Shown here: positions 36,098-46,327 of the stretch, piece by piece | Layout: each line of letters starts with the position of its first letter | Numbering within the stretch: the first letter of the stretch is position 1 | Program-made: the position numbers and the translations under genes | Source: Pseudomonas sp. SJZ079 | GTDB taxonomy: Bacteria > Pseudomonadota > Gammaproteobacteria > Pseudomonadales > Pseudomonadaceae | Length of the DNA stretch: 64,000 nt | Assembly (NCBI RefSeq): GCF_007993865.1 | Contig: NZ_VIUH01000017.1 | Coordinates: 1-64,000, forward strand | Direction: 5' to 3' | Notes under the pieces: generated by a model | What the model saw: only the letters and a program-made list of their open reading frames with translations | Told to the model about the DNA's origin: nothing | The model's database searches: none

Positions 36098-37675
36098 TCA
36101 TGGGGTGAGGCGCACCTTGGCGAAATCCTGGCGGCCGAACGGACTGACTCGGTAGCCCGAGACTTCTTTGCGTGTCAGCGCATAGGCGGTGGGGTGGGCC
36201 AAAGGCAACCACAACGCCTGTTCCTGGATGATGCGTTGCGCCTGCTGATACAGCTGACTGCGTTGCTGCCGATCGCTGGTGGTCTTGCCCGCGGCGATCA
36301 GCTTGTCCAGTTGGAGGTCGCAGTAACGCGCGAAGTTCAGTCCAGACTCAAGCGAGGCGCAGGAGAACTGCGGGGTGAGGAAGTTGTCCGGATCACCGTT
36401 GTCGCCGGCCCAGCCCATGAACAGCAGGTCATGCTCGCCGGCCTTGGCGCGGCGGATCAACTCGCCCCACTCGACCACGCGGATCTCGGCCTGGATGCCG
36501 ACCTTGGCCAGGTCCGCCTGCAGCAACTGGGCGCCGAGGCTCGGGTTGGGGTTCAGCAGGCTGCCCGATGGGCGTGTCCAGATCGTCGTATGGAAGCCAT
36601 CGGCCAGGCCGGCCTCGGCCAGCAGCGCACGTGCCTTGGCGGGGTCGTAGGCGTAGCCCGGCAGGTCTTTGGCGTAGCTCCAGGTGTTCGCTGGGTAGGG
36701 GCCGTTGGCGGGCTCGGCGCTGTCCTCGAACACCGCTTTCAGGTAATTGCTTTTGTCGAAGGCCAGGTTGATCGCCTGGCGCACTGCGGGCTTATCCAGT
36801 GGCGGGTGCTGAGTATTGAGGGCGACGAAGGCGGTCATGAACGCCTCGGTTTTGACGCTGTTGAGCGCCGGGTCCTGCGCCGCGCTGTGCACGTCCTGGG
36901 GTTTCGGCGACAGGGCGATCTGGCATTCGCCACGGCGCAGCTTCTGCAGGCGCACGTTGGCGTCCGGGGTGATGGCGAAGACCAGGTCATCGACAGCCGG
37001 TTTGCCGTCAAAATACTCGGGGTTGGCGGCGTAGCGCACCACGGCGTCCTTCTGGAAGCGCTTGAACACGAAGGGACCGGTGCCGATCGGCTGGCGGTTG
37101 AGCCTGTCCGGCGTGCCGGCCTTGAGCAGTTGCTCGGCGTACTCGGCGGAATAGATCGAGGCGAAGCCCATGCTCAGGGTGGCCAGGAAGGTCGCGTCGG
37201 GACGATTGAGGGTGAAGCGCACGCGCTGCGCGTCGAGTTTGTCGATGCGCTTGATCAGGCCTGGCAGTTGCATCGATTGGGCGTGCGGATAGCCGCTTGG
37301 CGCGACCTTATACCAAGGGTGCGCAGGGTCGAGCATGCGTTGGAAGCTGAACAGCACATCGTCGGCGCTCAGTGCGCGACTGGGGGTGAAATAGTCGGTG
37401 CTGTGGAACTTGGCATCCTGACGCAGCTGAAAGCTGTAACTCAGGCCGTCTTCGCTCACCTGCCAGCTCTGCGCCAGGCTGGGTAGCAGCTTGCCGCTGC
37501 TCGCGTCGAACTCCACCAGACGGTTCATCAGTACATCGGCGGAGGCGTTGGTGGTGGTCAGGGAGTTGTACTGCACCACATCGAAGCCATCCGGGCTGGC
37601 CTCGGTACAGACACTGAGGGTGGCCGCCTGCGCGAGCAAGGGGGCACAGAGCAGTGAGAGGGCGATAAGGCGCAT
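36098..37675 (-). CDS. Peptide ABC transporter substrate-binding protein (DppA-like)
   Basis: A 525-residue solute-binding protein of family SBP_bac_5. It begins with a signal peptide MRLIALSLLCAPLLAQA (cleavage about residue 17), so it is periplasmic. Characteristic sequences are SVCTEASPDGFDVVQYNSLTT at the mature start and KFHSTDYFTPSRALSADDV. No permease or ATPase genes adjoin it, so it must work with a transporter encoded elsewhere, probably Dpp. P. aeruginosa has several such DppA paralogues, one at this position. Specificity cannot be told from sequence. Confidence 0.9.
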   Translation of the reverse strand: MRLIALSLLCAPLLAQAATLSVCTEASPDGFDVVQYNSLTTTNASADVLMNRLVEFDASSGKLLPSLAQSWQVSEDGLSYSFQLRQDAKFHSTDYFTPSRALSADDVLFSFQRMLDPAHPWYKVAPSGYPHAQSMQLPGLIKRIDKLDAQRVRFTLNRPDATFLATLSMGFASIYSAEYAEQLLKAGTPDRLNRQPIGTGPFVFKRFQKDAVVRYAANPEYFDGKPAVDDLVFAITPDANVRLQKLRRGECQIALSPKPQDVHSAAQDPALNSVKTEAFMTAFVALNTQHPPLDKPAVRQAINLAFDKSNYLKAVFEDSAEPANGPYPANTWSYAKDLPGYAYDPAKARALLAEAGLADGFHTTIWTRPSGSLLNPNPSLGAQLLQADLAKVGIQAEIRVVEWGELIRRAKAGEHDLLFMGWAGDNGDPDNFLTPQFSCASLESGLNFARYCDLQLDKLIAAGKTTSDRQQRSQLYQQAQRIIQEQALWLPLAHPTAYALTRKEVSGYRVSPFGRQDFAKVRLTP

Positions 37676-38026
37676 GGCAAGCTCCTGAGCAGCGCGGCAC
37701 GCGTCCGCGAAAGACTTACCCTAGACCATAAGATGGCGGCAGAACAATGAGCTTTGGCGACGAGCGGTCGTTTGTCGCTACATAGCCATGTAGGGCGGTC
37801 TCCGCGCAGCAACGGCCGAGTGCTGGCAGTGGGCGAAAGTGCACTCGTCCTTGTTGCTCGGCAGGCTTTCTGGTATAAAGCAGCGCTCTTTTCTAGGGGC
37901 CCGGTTCTTGCGCTTTCAGGTGTGACCGGTAAGACCCTCGAGAAACGCGGCGCAGAGCGCCATTGAGATTAAGTTTAAGCGGCCAACCCATGCCGGGTTG
38001 GGCATGTGGTTTTAGAGGGCTGAGGC
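37676..38026 (+). other. 351-bp intergenic region upstream of rpmB
   Basis: This gap holds the divergent starts of the peptide-binding protein gene and rpmB. The segment 37740-37860 has no recognisable gene. A sigma-70 promoter for rpmB-rpmG is seen near 37851-37879. The resulting leader, about 140 bases, contains a 7-bp perfect hairpin (CCAACCC/GGGTTGG, 37983-38001) just before the rpmB ribosome site. I recognise no known riboswitch. Confidence 0.6.
37851..37879 (+). promoter_or_regulatory. Sigma-70 promoter of rpmB-rpmG
   Basis: TTGTTG (37851-37856) and TATAAA (37874-37879) are separated by an optimal 17 bp. They lie about 150 bp before the rpmB start and fit a strong ribosomal-protein promoter. 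Confidence 0.7.
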
Positions 38027-38263
38027 ATGTCGAGAGTCTGTCAAGTTACCGGTAAGGGTCCGGTAACCGGGAACAACGTTTCCCACGCACACAACAAAAC
38101 CCGTCGTCGTTTCCTGCCGAACCTGCAGCATCACCGCTTCTGGGTTGAGTCTGAGAATCGCTTCGTACGTCTGCGCGTATCTGCCAAAGGCATGCGTTGC
38201 ATCGACAAGCGTGGCATTGACGTAGTGCTGTCCGAGCTGCGTGCGCGCGGCGAAAAGGTTTAA
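38027..38263 (+). CDS. rpmB: 50S ribosomal protein L28
   Basis: A 78-residue large-subunit protein beginning [25 protein letters not shown], the canonical L28 start, with RRRFLPNLQ following. An AGAGGG ribosome site precedes it. rpmG follows after ten bases, the universal rpmB-rpmG pairing. Confidence 0.98.
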   Translation: MSRVCQVTGKGPVTGNNVSHAHNKTRRRFLPNLQHHRFWVESENRFVRLRVSAKGMRCIDKRGIDVVLSELRARGEKV

Positions 38264-38273
38264 GGAGTAAGTC

Positions 38274-38429
38274 ATGCGCGAACTGATCCGTTTGATCTCG
38301 AGTGCCGGTACTGGTCATTTCTACACTACCGACAAGAACAAGCGCACCACTCCGGACAAAATCGAAATTAAAAAATTCGATCCGGTTGTGCGTAAGCACG
38401 TGATCTACAAGGAAGGCAAGATCAAGTAA
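38274..38429 (+). CDS. rpmG: 50S ribosomal protein L33
   Basis: A 51-residue protein read directly from the sequence: it starts [19 protein letters not shown] and ends [10 protein letters not shown]. There are no cysteines, so it is the zinc-independent form of L33. The ATG follows TAAGGAG. It is the last gene of the rpmBG unit, followed by an intrinsic terminator. Confidence 0.97.
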   Translation: MRELIRLISSAGTGHFYTTDKNKRTTPDKIEIKKFDPVVRKHVIYKEGKIK

Positions 38430-38447
38430 TTGATCGGGCTCCTTGCC

Positions 38448-38478
38448 GAAAAAGCCCGCCTCGATGGCGGGCTTTTTC
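38448..38478 (+). terminator. Intrinsic terminator after rpmG
   Basis: A perfect 13-bp stem (GAAAAAGCCCGCC paired with GGCGGGCTTTTTC), 5-base loop, flanked by A5 and T5. It lies 18 bp beyond the rpmG stop and may work in both directions. Confidence 0.9.
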
Positions 38479-38551
38479 TTGCCTGGAGTTTTTGCGCGCG
38501 CATCCCCGGGATGCACGCTCTGCTGCCGGAATGGCCCTGGCTGCCCTGGGC

Positions 38552-39460
38552 TCAGGGCGTATCGCTGATGAACTGCACCACGACGTCGGCGAGTTTTTCG
38601 CCCTGGTCCTCCTGCAGGAAGTGGCCGCCATTGACGATGGTGGTGTGGGCCTGGCCGCGGGTGCCCGGAATCAACTTCTGCATCAGTTTGTCGCCGCCGG
38701 CGGTGATCGGGTCTGTGTCACTGAAGGCGGTGAGAAACGGCTTCTGCCATTGCCCGAGCAGGGTCCAGGCCACGCGGTTCTTTGCTGCCGCGGGGTCATC
38801 CGGGGTGATGGGCACCAGCAGCGGGAACTGGCGGGCGCCTGCCTTGTATTTCTCTTCGGGGAAGGGCGCGTTGTAGGCGTCTATCACCGCCTGGGATAGC
38901 GGCGTGGTGGTCGCGCCCTTGATAATGCCGCCGGCGGGAAACTCGGGCACCTCCTGGGAGAATTTCTGCCAGCTCCTGAAGGCCGCGCCAGGATCGTGAT
39001 CGCCGGTCGGCAACATGGTATTGGCGGCGACTACCCGGGCGAAGCGCGCGGGGTTTTCCGCCACCAGGCGCAGGCCGATCAAACCGCCCCAGTCCTGGCA
39101 GACCAGGGTGATGTCGTCGAGCTTGAGTTGCTCGAGCAGGGACTGCATCCAGTCGACGTGGCGTTGGTAGGTGTAGTCGTCACGGCGGCTGGGTTTATCG
39201 GAGCGGCCGAAGCCCACCAGGTCGGGGGCAATCACCCGGTGCCCGGCGGCAACCAGGATCGGCACCATCTTGCGGTAGAGATAGCTCCAGGACGGTTCGC
39301 CGTGCATCAACAGCACAGGGGCTGCCTCGGCCGGGCCCTCATCCAGGTAGTGCACCCGCAGCTGGCCACCCTCGGTGTCATCCACCATCAGGTAGTGCGG
39401 CGCAAAATCGTAATCTGGAAGGTTGGCAAAGCAAGCATCTGGCGTGCGCAAAAACTCCAT
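38552..39460 (-). CDS. Haloalkane dehalogenase-like alpha/beta hydrolase
   Basis: A 302-residue alpha/beta hydrolase resembling haloalkane dehalogenase subfamily I (DhlA/DhmA group), which hydrolyse carbon-halogen bonds to alcohol and halide. The oxyanion region is MHGEPSWSYLYRKM. The nucleophile elbow CQDWGG gives Asp123 with the halide-binding Trp124 beside it. Trp164 could be the second halide-binding tryptophan. DTDPIT (Asp250) and GGHFLQED (His280) supply the other triad members. A Trp after the nucleophile argues against a simple esterase. No signal peptide; substrate unknown. It interrupts an otherwise conserved gene order. Confidence 0.8.
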   Translation of the reverse strand: MEFLRTPDACFANLPDYDFAPHYLMVDDTEGGQLRVHYLDEGPAEAAPVLLMHGEPSWSYLYRKMVPILVAAGHRVIAPDLVGFGRSDKPSRRDDYTYQRHVDWMQSLLEQLKLDDITLVCQDWGGLIGLRLVAENPARFARVVAANTMLPTGDHDPGAAFRSWQKFSQEVPEFPAGGIIKGATTTPLSQAVIDAYNAPFPEEKYKAGARQFPLLVPITPDDPAAAKNRVAWTLLGQWQKPFLTAFSDTDPITAGGDKLMQKLIPGTRGQAHTTIVNGGHFLQEDQGEKLADVVVQFISDTP

Positions 39461-39668
39461 GAATCTATCCTCGCAGATGTTGGAGTCACCATTCTGGTCT
39501 ACCCCTGAGTCGCTGGGCAGTTAGTTAAGCACGCCGAATGCAGCGTCATCACATGCGCGGTTGCATCGGCTGTGCGCTGCCGACGCCTTACGCCGGGCCA
39601 CTTTTCGCGTCGGCATAAAAAAGCCCGCTCAGCGCGGGCTAAAGGGTGACGCATGAAAGAGTGGGCAA

Positions 39669-40034
39669 TCAGCGCGCGGCTTGCTCGAAGATCACGTAGA
39701 CCTTGCGGCAGGCTTCCAGCACCTCCCAGGTGCCGCAGAAGCCGGCCGGGATGACGAAGCGGTCGCCGGCGCGTACGGTCTTGGCGTTGCCGTCCTGGTC
39801 GCGCAGCACGGAGACACCCTGGAGGATCTCGCAGTACTCGTGTTCGCTGTAGTTCACCGTCCACTGGCCGATCGCGCCCTCCCAGATGCCGGCGTTGAAC
39901 TGGCCGCAGGGGCTGCCGTAGTGGTTGCGCACGCTTTGCTCGGGGTCACCCTTGAGTACTTTCTCCGGCGCCGGGCGGTAGTGCTCGGCGGTGGAGCTGG
40001 CTTGGGCGAAGTCGACGATCTGTTGGATATTCAT
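39669..40034 (-). CDS. Small cupin protein
   Basis: A 121-residue single-domain cupin. The beta-barrel signature is seen in EHEYCEILQGVSVLRDQDG and the second motif VRAGDRFVIPAGFCGTWEV. It belongs to the EutQ/ureidoglycine-hydrolase-like group (DUF861 type). It lies 22 bp downstream of the aminotransferase gene on the same strand and so is probably cotranscribed with it, suggesting a role in amine or amino-acid degradation. Metal ligands are incomplete by eye, so catalysis is uncertain. Confidence 0.8.
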   Translation of the reverse strand: MNIQQIVDFAQASSTAEHYRPAPEKVLKGDPEQSVRNHYGSPCGQFNAGIWEGAIGQWTVNYSEHEYCEILQGVSVLRDQDGNAKTVRAGDRFVIPAGFCGTWEVLEACRKVYVIFEQAAR

Positions 40035-40056
40035 CTGAGGCTCCGGGCGGGGTCGG

Positions 40057-41391
40057 TTAGCGGGCGGTGCGGATCGAGTCGGCGAGTTTCTCCACCAGGC
40101 TGTCGATCTGCGCTTTTTCGACGATCAGCGGCGGCGACAGGGCGATGGTGTCGCCGGTCACCCGAATCAGCAGGTCATCCGCGAAGCACTGCTCGAACAC
40201 CTGGAAACCGCGCTTGCCGGCGCCCTGCTCGCTCGGTGCCAGTTGCACGGCGCCGACCAGGCCGATGGCGCGAATATCGAGCACGTTTGGCAGGTCGCGC
40301 AGGCTGGCGAGGGCGTCCTGCCAGTAGTCTTCCAACTCGATGCTTCTGTCGAACAGCCGCTCCTGCTGGTAGATGTCGAGGGTGGCCAGGGCGGCGGCGC
40401 AGGCCACCGGGTGACCGGAATAGGTATAGCCGTGGAACAGCTCGATGCCTTCCGGGCCCTGCATCATGGCGTTGTAAATCTGCTCGTCGACGAACACTGC
40501 GCCCATCGGGATAGCGCCGTTGGTCAAGCCCTTGGCCGTGGTGATGAGGTCCGGGGTGACGCCCCAGCGCTGGGCGGCGAAGGCCTTGCCGACGCGACCG
40601 AAGCCGGTGATCACTTCGTCGAAGATCAGCAGGATGCCGTGCTTGCGGGTGATCTCGCGCAGGCGTTGCAGGTAGCCCAGCGGCGGCAGTACCACCCCGG
40701 CCGAGCCGGACATCGGCTCGACTATCAGCGCGGCGATGTTCTCGGCGCCGTGCAGGGCGACCAGGCGCTCCAGCTCGTCGGCTTTCTCTATGCCGAATTC
40801 CGGCAGGCCCTTGCTGAAGGCGTTGCGCTGGATGTCCAGGGTGTGCGGCAGGTGGTCGACACCGGGCAGCAGCGGGAAGGCCTTGCGGTTGTTGAGCATG
40901 CCGCCGACCGAGATACCGCCGAAGCCGACGCCGTGGTAGCCGAGCTCACGGCCGATCAGGCGGGTGCGGGTGCCTTGGCCGATGGCGCGCTGGTAGGCCA
41001 GGGCGATTTTCAGTGCGGTGTCGACCGACTCCGAACCGGAGTTGGTGAAGAACAGCTTGTTCAGCCCGGCCGGGGCGATCTCGGCCAGCCGAGTGGCCAG
41101 CTCGAAGGGCAGCGGGTGGCCCATCTGGAAGGTCGGGGCGAAGTCCAGCTTGGCAATCTGCCGGCTCACCGCTTCGGTGATTTCCCGACGGCCGTGACCG
41201 GCGTTGCAGCACCAAAGCCCGGCGGTACCGTCCAATACTTTACGGCCGTCGTCGGCGGTGAAATACATGCCTGCGGCGCTCTCCAGCAGGCGCGGCTTGG
41301 CCTTGAACTGGCGGTTGGCGGTGAACGGCATCCAGAAATCGTCGAGGGTGTTTGTTTTTCTGTTCGGTTGTGCGCTGTTTTCGAGGGTCAT
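40057..41391 (-). CDS. gabT2: Omega-amino acid/polyamine aminotransferase (class III, GabT2-like)
   Basis: A 444-residue PLP-dependent aminotransferase of class III, transferring the amino group of GABA, beta-alanine or polyamine-derived omega-amino acids to pyruvate. The PLP lysine lies in TTAKGLTNGAIPMGA (near residue 284), preceded by LIFDEVITGFGRVG; NSGSESVDTALKIA binds the cofactor phosphate. The ATG at 41391 gives the conserved MTLENSAQPN-type start; the frame reaches further upstream into a promoter region. It is divergent from pauC, matching the PA5313-PA5312 pair of P. aeruginosa as I recall it. Exact substrate not resolvable. Confidence 0.88.
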   Translation of the reverse strand: MTLENSAQPNRKTNTLDDFWMPFTANRQFKAKPRLLESAAGMYFTADDGRKVLDGTAGLWCCNAGHGRREITEAVSRQIAKLDFAPTFQMGHPLPFELATRLAEIAPAGLNKLFFTNSGSESVDTALKIALAYQRAIGQGTRTRLIGRELGYHGVGFGGISVGGMLNNRKAFPLLPGVDHLPHTLDIQRNAFSKGLPEFGIEKADELERLVALHGAENIAALIVEPMSGSAGVVLPPLGYLQRLREITRKHGILLIFDEVITGFGRVGKAFAAQRWGVTPDLITTAKGLTNGAIPMGAVFVDEQIYNAMMQGPEGIELFHGYTYSGHPVACAAALATLDIYQQERLFDRSIELEDYWQDALASLRDLPNVLDIRAIGLVGAVQLAPSEQGAGKRGFQVFEQCFADDLLIRVTGDTIALSPPLIVEKAQIDSLVEKLADSIRTAR

Positions 41392-41438
41392 TCTGGTTGT
41401 CCGGGCACGTGAAAAGGGGGGTCGCAGAGATTTCGCGC

Positions 41439-41468
41439 AGTCTATGTTTAATAAAACGAACATTTCAA
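41439..41468 (-). promoter_or_regulatory. Candidate promoter of the aminotransferase gene
   Basis: On the minus strand TTGAAA (41468-41463) and TAGACT (41444-41439) are 18 bp apart, about 48 bp before the start codon at 41391. The match is moderate. Confidence 0.4.
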
Positions 41469-41621
41469 GGGGGTTTTATCGGGCTTTGTCAAAAATATTG
41501 AAAATGTAGCGCCCTCTGGTTTAGTGTTGCCCGCAGAGCGGGGTTCGCGTGGGCCTTGCAGAATTATTGACAGTGCGCGCGCCGAGTTCGCGGCACTTTT
41601 TGACTGATAGAGGATGCTCGA

Positions 41622-43115
<1,494 letters not shown>

Positions 43116-43127
43116 GCGACAGGCAGG

Positions 43128-43143
43128 GTGGGCCGCGGCCCAC
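43128..43143. repeat. Perfect 16-bp palindrome after pauC
   Basis: GTGGGCCGCGGCCCAC is fully self-complementary, 12 bp beyond the pauC stop. It lacks a T-tract, and the better terminator is 70 bp downstream. Confidence 0.5.
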
Positions 43144-43197
43144 CGCGTCAACTTAGGTCCGTCCCTTAATTGGGGCCGGCTCATCGAGCCAAACCTG

Positions 43198-43230
43198 CGG
43201 CCGGGTTTCCTGAGGAAGCCCGGCCGTTTT
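43198..43230 (+). terminator. Intrinsic terminator between pauC and the MFS gene
   Basis: A 13-bp stem with one G-T pair (43198-43210 with 43214-43226), 3-base loop, then TTTTGTTT. It ends pauC transcripts before the MFS gene, which starts 38 bp later. Confidence 0.85.
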
Positions 43231-43267
43231 GTTTCGTCTTGCAGCCACGACAAAAAGGAGTCTGGCA

Positions 43268-44425
43268 ATGCGTTGGGGCAGCTATTTCGCCGTCTGTTCG
43301 GCGGTCATCAGCATCGGCTTGGCGTTGGGTGTGACCATGCCGCTGGTGTCATTGCGCTTGGAGAGCTGGGGTTATGGCTCTTTCGCCATCGGGGTGATGG
43401 CGGCGACGCCGGCTGTCGGCGTATTACTCGGCGCTTCGCTGGCTGGACGGCTGGCCGGACGCTTGGGCACCACCGTGCTGATGCAGTTGTGTCTGCTGGT
43501 CGGTGCGCTGTCCGTGGCGCTACTGGCGCTGGTGCAGGACTACGCGGTCTGGCTGGTCCTGCGCCTGGTGATCGGTGTGGCCTTGACAGTGGTGTTCATC
43601 CTGGGCGAGAGCTGGATCAATCAGTTGTCGGTGGAGAAGTGGCGCGGTCGTCTGGTGGCGCTGTACGGCACCGGCTACGCGCTGAGTCAGTTGTCCGGGC
43701 CGTTGCTGCTCAATGCGTTGGGCACGGACGGCGACCGCGCCTTCTGGACCGGCACCGGCCTACTGATCGGCGGTTCGGTGCTGCTGCTCGGGCGTAGCGG
43801 GGCACCCAGGGTCGATGAGCACAGTGCCTCCGCTCGCGGCTTGGCGGCGTTCTGCCGCAGCATGCCGGCGATCGCCTGGGCGGTGGTGCTGTTCGCCGCG
43901 TTCGAGGCGATGATGCTGACCCTGCTGCCGATCTACGGCCTGCGTCAGGGCTTTACCCAGGAAGTGGCGCTGTTCATGGTCAGCGTGGTGGTGGTCGGCG
44001 ATGCGGCGCTGCAGTTGCCGATTGGCTGGCTGGCCGACCTGATGTCGCGGCGCACGCTGTTTCGCGGCTGCGGCCTGGTGTTGCTGCTGTCGAGTCTGAG
44101 TATTCCGCTGCTGTTGCATACCCCGCTGATCTGGCCGGTGTGGGTGCTGTTCGGCGCCAGTGCCGGCGGTCTCTTCACCTTGTCGCTGATCCTGATTGGC
44201 GAGCGCTTTCGCGATGACCAACTAGTGCGCGCCAATGCGCATGTCGCGCAGCTGTGGGGGATTGGCTGTTTGCTCGGGCCGCTGGCAACCGGCGCGGCCA
44301 GCCAGTGGATCAGCGGCCATGCCCTGCCGCTGTTGATGGCGGCGGGCGCGGCGGGCTTCGTCTGGCTGGCGTTTGTCGATAGCGGACTGGAGGGCAAGGC
44401 CCGGGTGAGCGCGCCGAGCAACTGA
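43268..44425 (+). CDS. MFS transporter (YcaD-like)
   Basis: A 385-residue major facilitator with about 12 predicted membrane helices. The start MRWGSYFAVCSAVISIGLALGVTMPLVSLRL and the loop GRLAGRLGTT after helix 2 are MFS-typical, and a second such loop occurs at ADLMSRRTLFRGCG. The ATG at 43268 after AAGGAG is chosen over an upstream in-frame start. It lies in a polyamine-catabolism neighbourhood, but transported substrate is not predictable. It converges on the MocR regulator gene. Confidence 0.88.
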   Translation: MRWGSYFAVCSAVISIGLALGVTMPLVSLRLESWGYGSFAIGVMAATPAVGVLLGASLAGRLAGRLGTTVLMQLCLLVGALSVALLALVQDYAVWLVLRLVIGVALTVVFILGESWINQLSVEKWRGRLVALYGTGYALSQLSGPLLLNALGTDGDRAFWTGTGLLIGGSVLLLGRSGAPRVDEHSASARGLAAFCRSMPAIAWAVVLFAAFEAMMLTLLPIYGLRQGFTQEVALFMVSVVVVGDAALQLPIGWLADLMSRRTLFRGCGLVLLLSSLSIPLLLHTPLIWPVWVLFGASAGGLFTLSLILIGERFRDDQLVRANAHVAQLWGIGCLLGPLATGAASQWISGHALPLLMAAGAAGFVWLAFVDSGLEGKARVSAPSN

Positions 44426-44484
44426 GAGCGGCTGCTCAGCGAGGTGCGTGAGCCGGCAGGGTGGCGGGCGCTCGCAGATCGCGT

Positions 44485-45906
44485 TCAGGGGTGGCTGTCG
44501 AGTAGCTCTGCCACGGTCGCGCCGACAATCCGTACCGCCTCCTCGAGGCGCGCGTCAGGCTTGGCCGCGTAGTTCAGGCGCAGGCAGTTGCGGTACTTGC
44601 CGGCGGCGGAAAAGATGCTGCCCGGGGCGATCTGGATCTTGTGCGGCAACAAGGCGCGGTTCAGCCGTTGGCTGTCGAATGCGCTGTCCAGTTCGAGCCA
44701 CAGCATGAAGCCGCCGTGCGGTTGGCTGATCCGCGTGCCGACGGGGAAGTAGCGGCGGACCCAGTCGGTCATCAGGTCACGGTTGCGCGTGTACTGGCTG
44801 CGCATGCGGCGCAGATGCGGCTCGTAATGACCGCTCTCGATGAATTCCGCCAGCGCCAGTTGCGGCAGCTGCGCGGTCATGCCGGTGCCGATGTACTTGA
44901 GGTGCAGCACTTGTTGCAGGTAGCGCCCCGGGGCAATCCAGCCGACCCGCAGGCCCGGAGCCAGGGTCTTGGAGAAGGAGCTGCAGAGCAGTACGCGACC
45001 ATCCTCGTCATAGGATTTGATGGTGCGCGGTCGTGGGTAGCTGTAGGCCAGCTCGCCGTACACGTCGTCCTCGATGATGGCCACGTCGTAGCGCTGGGCC
45101 AGGGTCAGCAAGGCCCGCTTGTTGGCCTCCGGCATGATGTAACCCAGCGGGTTGTTGCACGTCGGGGTGAGCTGGATGGCCTTGATCGGCCATTGCTCCA
45201 GGGCCAGCTCCAGCGCCTCCAGGCTGATTCCGGTCAGCGGATCGGTAGGCAGCTCCAGGGCTTTCATGCCGAAGCCCTTGAGCGCCTGCATCACCCCGTG
45301 AAAGCTCGGCGAGTCGACCGCGACTATGTCGCCCGGCTGGCAGGTGGCGCAGATCGCCGCCGACAACGCTTCGTGGCAGCCAGTGGTGATGACGATGTCC
45401 TGATAAGGAATCTGACAACCGGAATCCAGCAGCAGGCGCGACACCTGTTCGCGCAAGCCCGGGTCACCATGGATACAGCCGTAGCTCAGCTCGGCCACCG
45501 ACTGCCGGCGGCCCAGACGCGACAGCGAGCGCAGCAGCGGTTTCAGGGTCGGGCTGCTGATATCCGGCATGCCACGCCCGAGCTGCAGCACGTCACTGCC
45601 GGGCGGGATGCTGATCAGCTCCAGCACGTTATCCCACTGCGAGACATCCACCGGCCGTTGCACGCTACGGTTGATCTTCGGCAAGGCCGATTTCTGCCGG
45701 TTGGGCGGCACGAAATAGCCGGACTTCGGCCGCGGCGTGGCCATGCCCTGATCTTCCAGGTGCCGGTAGGCCTGCTGCACTGTGCTCAGGCTCACCCCGT
45801 GTTCGAGGCTCAGGGTGCGCACCGAGGGCAGGCGGTCACCTGGGCGGTACAGGCCCTGCTCGATTCGGGCGCCAAGCTGCTCGGCCAAGTCGACATAGAG
45901 TGTCAT
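44485..45906 (-). CDS. MocR-type regulator (GntR winged helix plus aminotransferase-like domain)
   Basis: A 473-residue MocR/GabR-class factor. The N-terminal GntR winged helix (about 1-72) reads GDRLPSVRTLSLEHGVSLSTVQQAYRHLE. The remainder resembles a class I aminotransferase with the PLP lysine in SSFSKTLAPGLRVGW. Such proteins sense an amine through PLP. The ATG at 45906 gives the natural start. The divergent small DUF1127 gene is probably its target. An inverted repeat CCATACAGAT/ATCTGTATGG lies between the two. Confidence 0.9.
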   Translation of the reverse strand: MTLYVDLAEQLGARIEQGLYRPGDRLPSVRTLSLEHGVSLSTVQQAYRHLEDQGMATPRPKSGYFVPPNRQKSALPKINRSVQRPVDVSQWDNVLELISIPPGSDVLQLGRGMPDISSPTLKPLLRSLSRLGRRQSVAELSYGCIHGDPGLREQVSRLLLDSGCQIPYQDIVITTGCHEALSAAICATCQPGDIVAVDSPSFHGVMQALKGFGMKALELPTDPLTGISLEALELALEQWPIKAIQLTPTCNNPLGYIMPEANKRALLTLAQRYDVAIIEDDVYGELAYSYPRPRTIKSYDEDGRVLLCSSFSKTLAPGLRVGWIAPGRYLQQVLHLKYIGTGMTAQLPQLALAEFIESGHYEPHLRRMRSQYTRNRDLMTDWVRRYFPVGTRISQPHGGFMLWLELDSAFDSQRLNRALLPHKIQIAPGSIFSAAGKYRNCLRLNYAAKPDARLEEAVRIVGATVAELLDSHP

Positions 45907-45935
45907 GACAGACGCCTCGTGGTTGAGTGAGCGAC

Positions 45936-45992
45936 CCATACAGATGCTGGGGAAAACTTCGATTCAGCCGCTGTGGGCGGCAATCTGTATGG
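45936..45992. promoter_or_regulatory. Candidate MocR operator pair in the MocR/DUF1127 intergenic region
   Basis: CCATACAGAT at 45936-45945 and its exact reverse complement ATCTGTATGG at 45983-45992 are 37 bp apart, between divergent genes. The spacing is too wide for a single-dimer site; two half sites contacted by a MocR dimer or looping is more plausible. Confidence 0.5.
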
Positions 45993-46078
45993 AGTAAATA
46001 ACTATTTTCTGAATCTGTCATGCTTTTTCTGGATTGACCATCATCATCTCCCATAGCGCTTTTAGCCAGGAGACGGAG

Positions 46079-46327
46079 ATGAGCGGGTTCAATGAGGTAG
46101 CGCTGGCTTTACGTCAGCAGGAACTGTTGGATGAGGTGCGGTTGCGGGTGGTGGCGAGCAGCACGGTCGAGGGGCGGGAGTTCGGTCAATCACGCTGGGC
46201 GCTGTTCTGGCGGCGGCTGAGCAGCCGTCGCGCCTTGCTGTCACTGACTGCCGAGCAGTTGGCCGATATTGGCCTGAGTCGGGAGCAGGCCTTGCGTGAG
46301 GCCTGGCGGCCTTTCTGGACGCTCTGA
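46079..46327 (+). CDS. DUF1127 small protein
   Basis: An 82-residue protein. The C-terminal DUF1127 segment includes LLSLTAEQLADIGLSREQALREAWRPFWTL, preceded by a tryptophan-rich RWALFWRRLSSRRA. The family occurs widely in proteobacteria; some members bind RNA and affect phosphate and carbon metabolism, but most are uncharacterised. The ATG follows AGGAGACGGAG. Divergent from the MocR gene and likely controlled by it. A hairpin overlaps its stop codon. Confidence 0.85.
   Translation: MSGFNEVALALRQQELLDEVRLRVVASSTVEGREFGQSRWALFWRRLSSRRALLSLTAEQLADIGLSREQALREAWRPFWTL

Noticed and set aside
38552-39460. Haloalkane dehalogenase as part of a mobile island
   Set aside because: No transposase, integrase, tRNA or direct repeats flank it, and base composition looks like that of its neighbours, so no mobile element is called.
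41352-41359. Second CA-like motif (AAAAACAA on the minus strand) in the aminotransferase gene start
   Set aside because: It lies in the coding region about a dozen codons in, and its first variable position is A rather than a pyrimidine. Too weak to list as regulatory.
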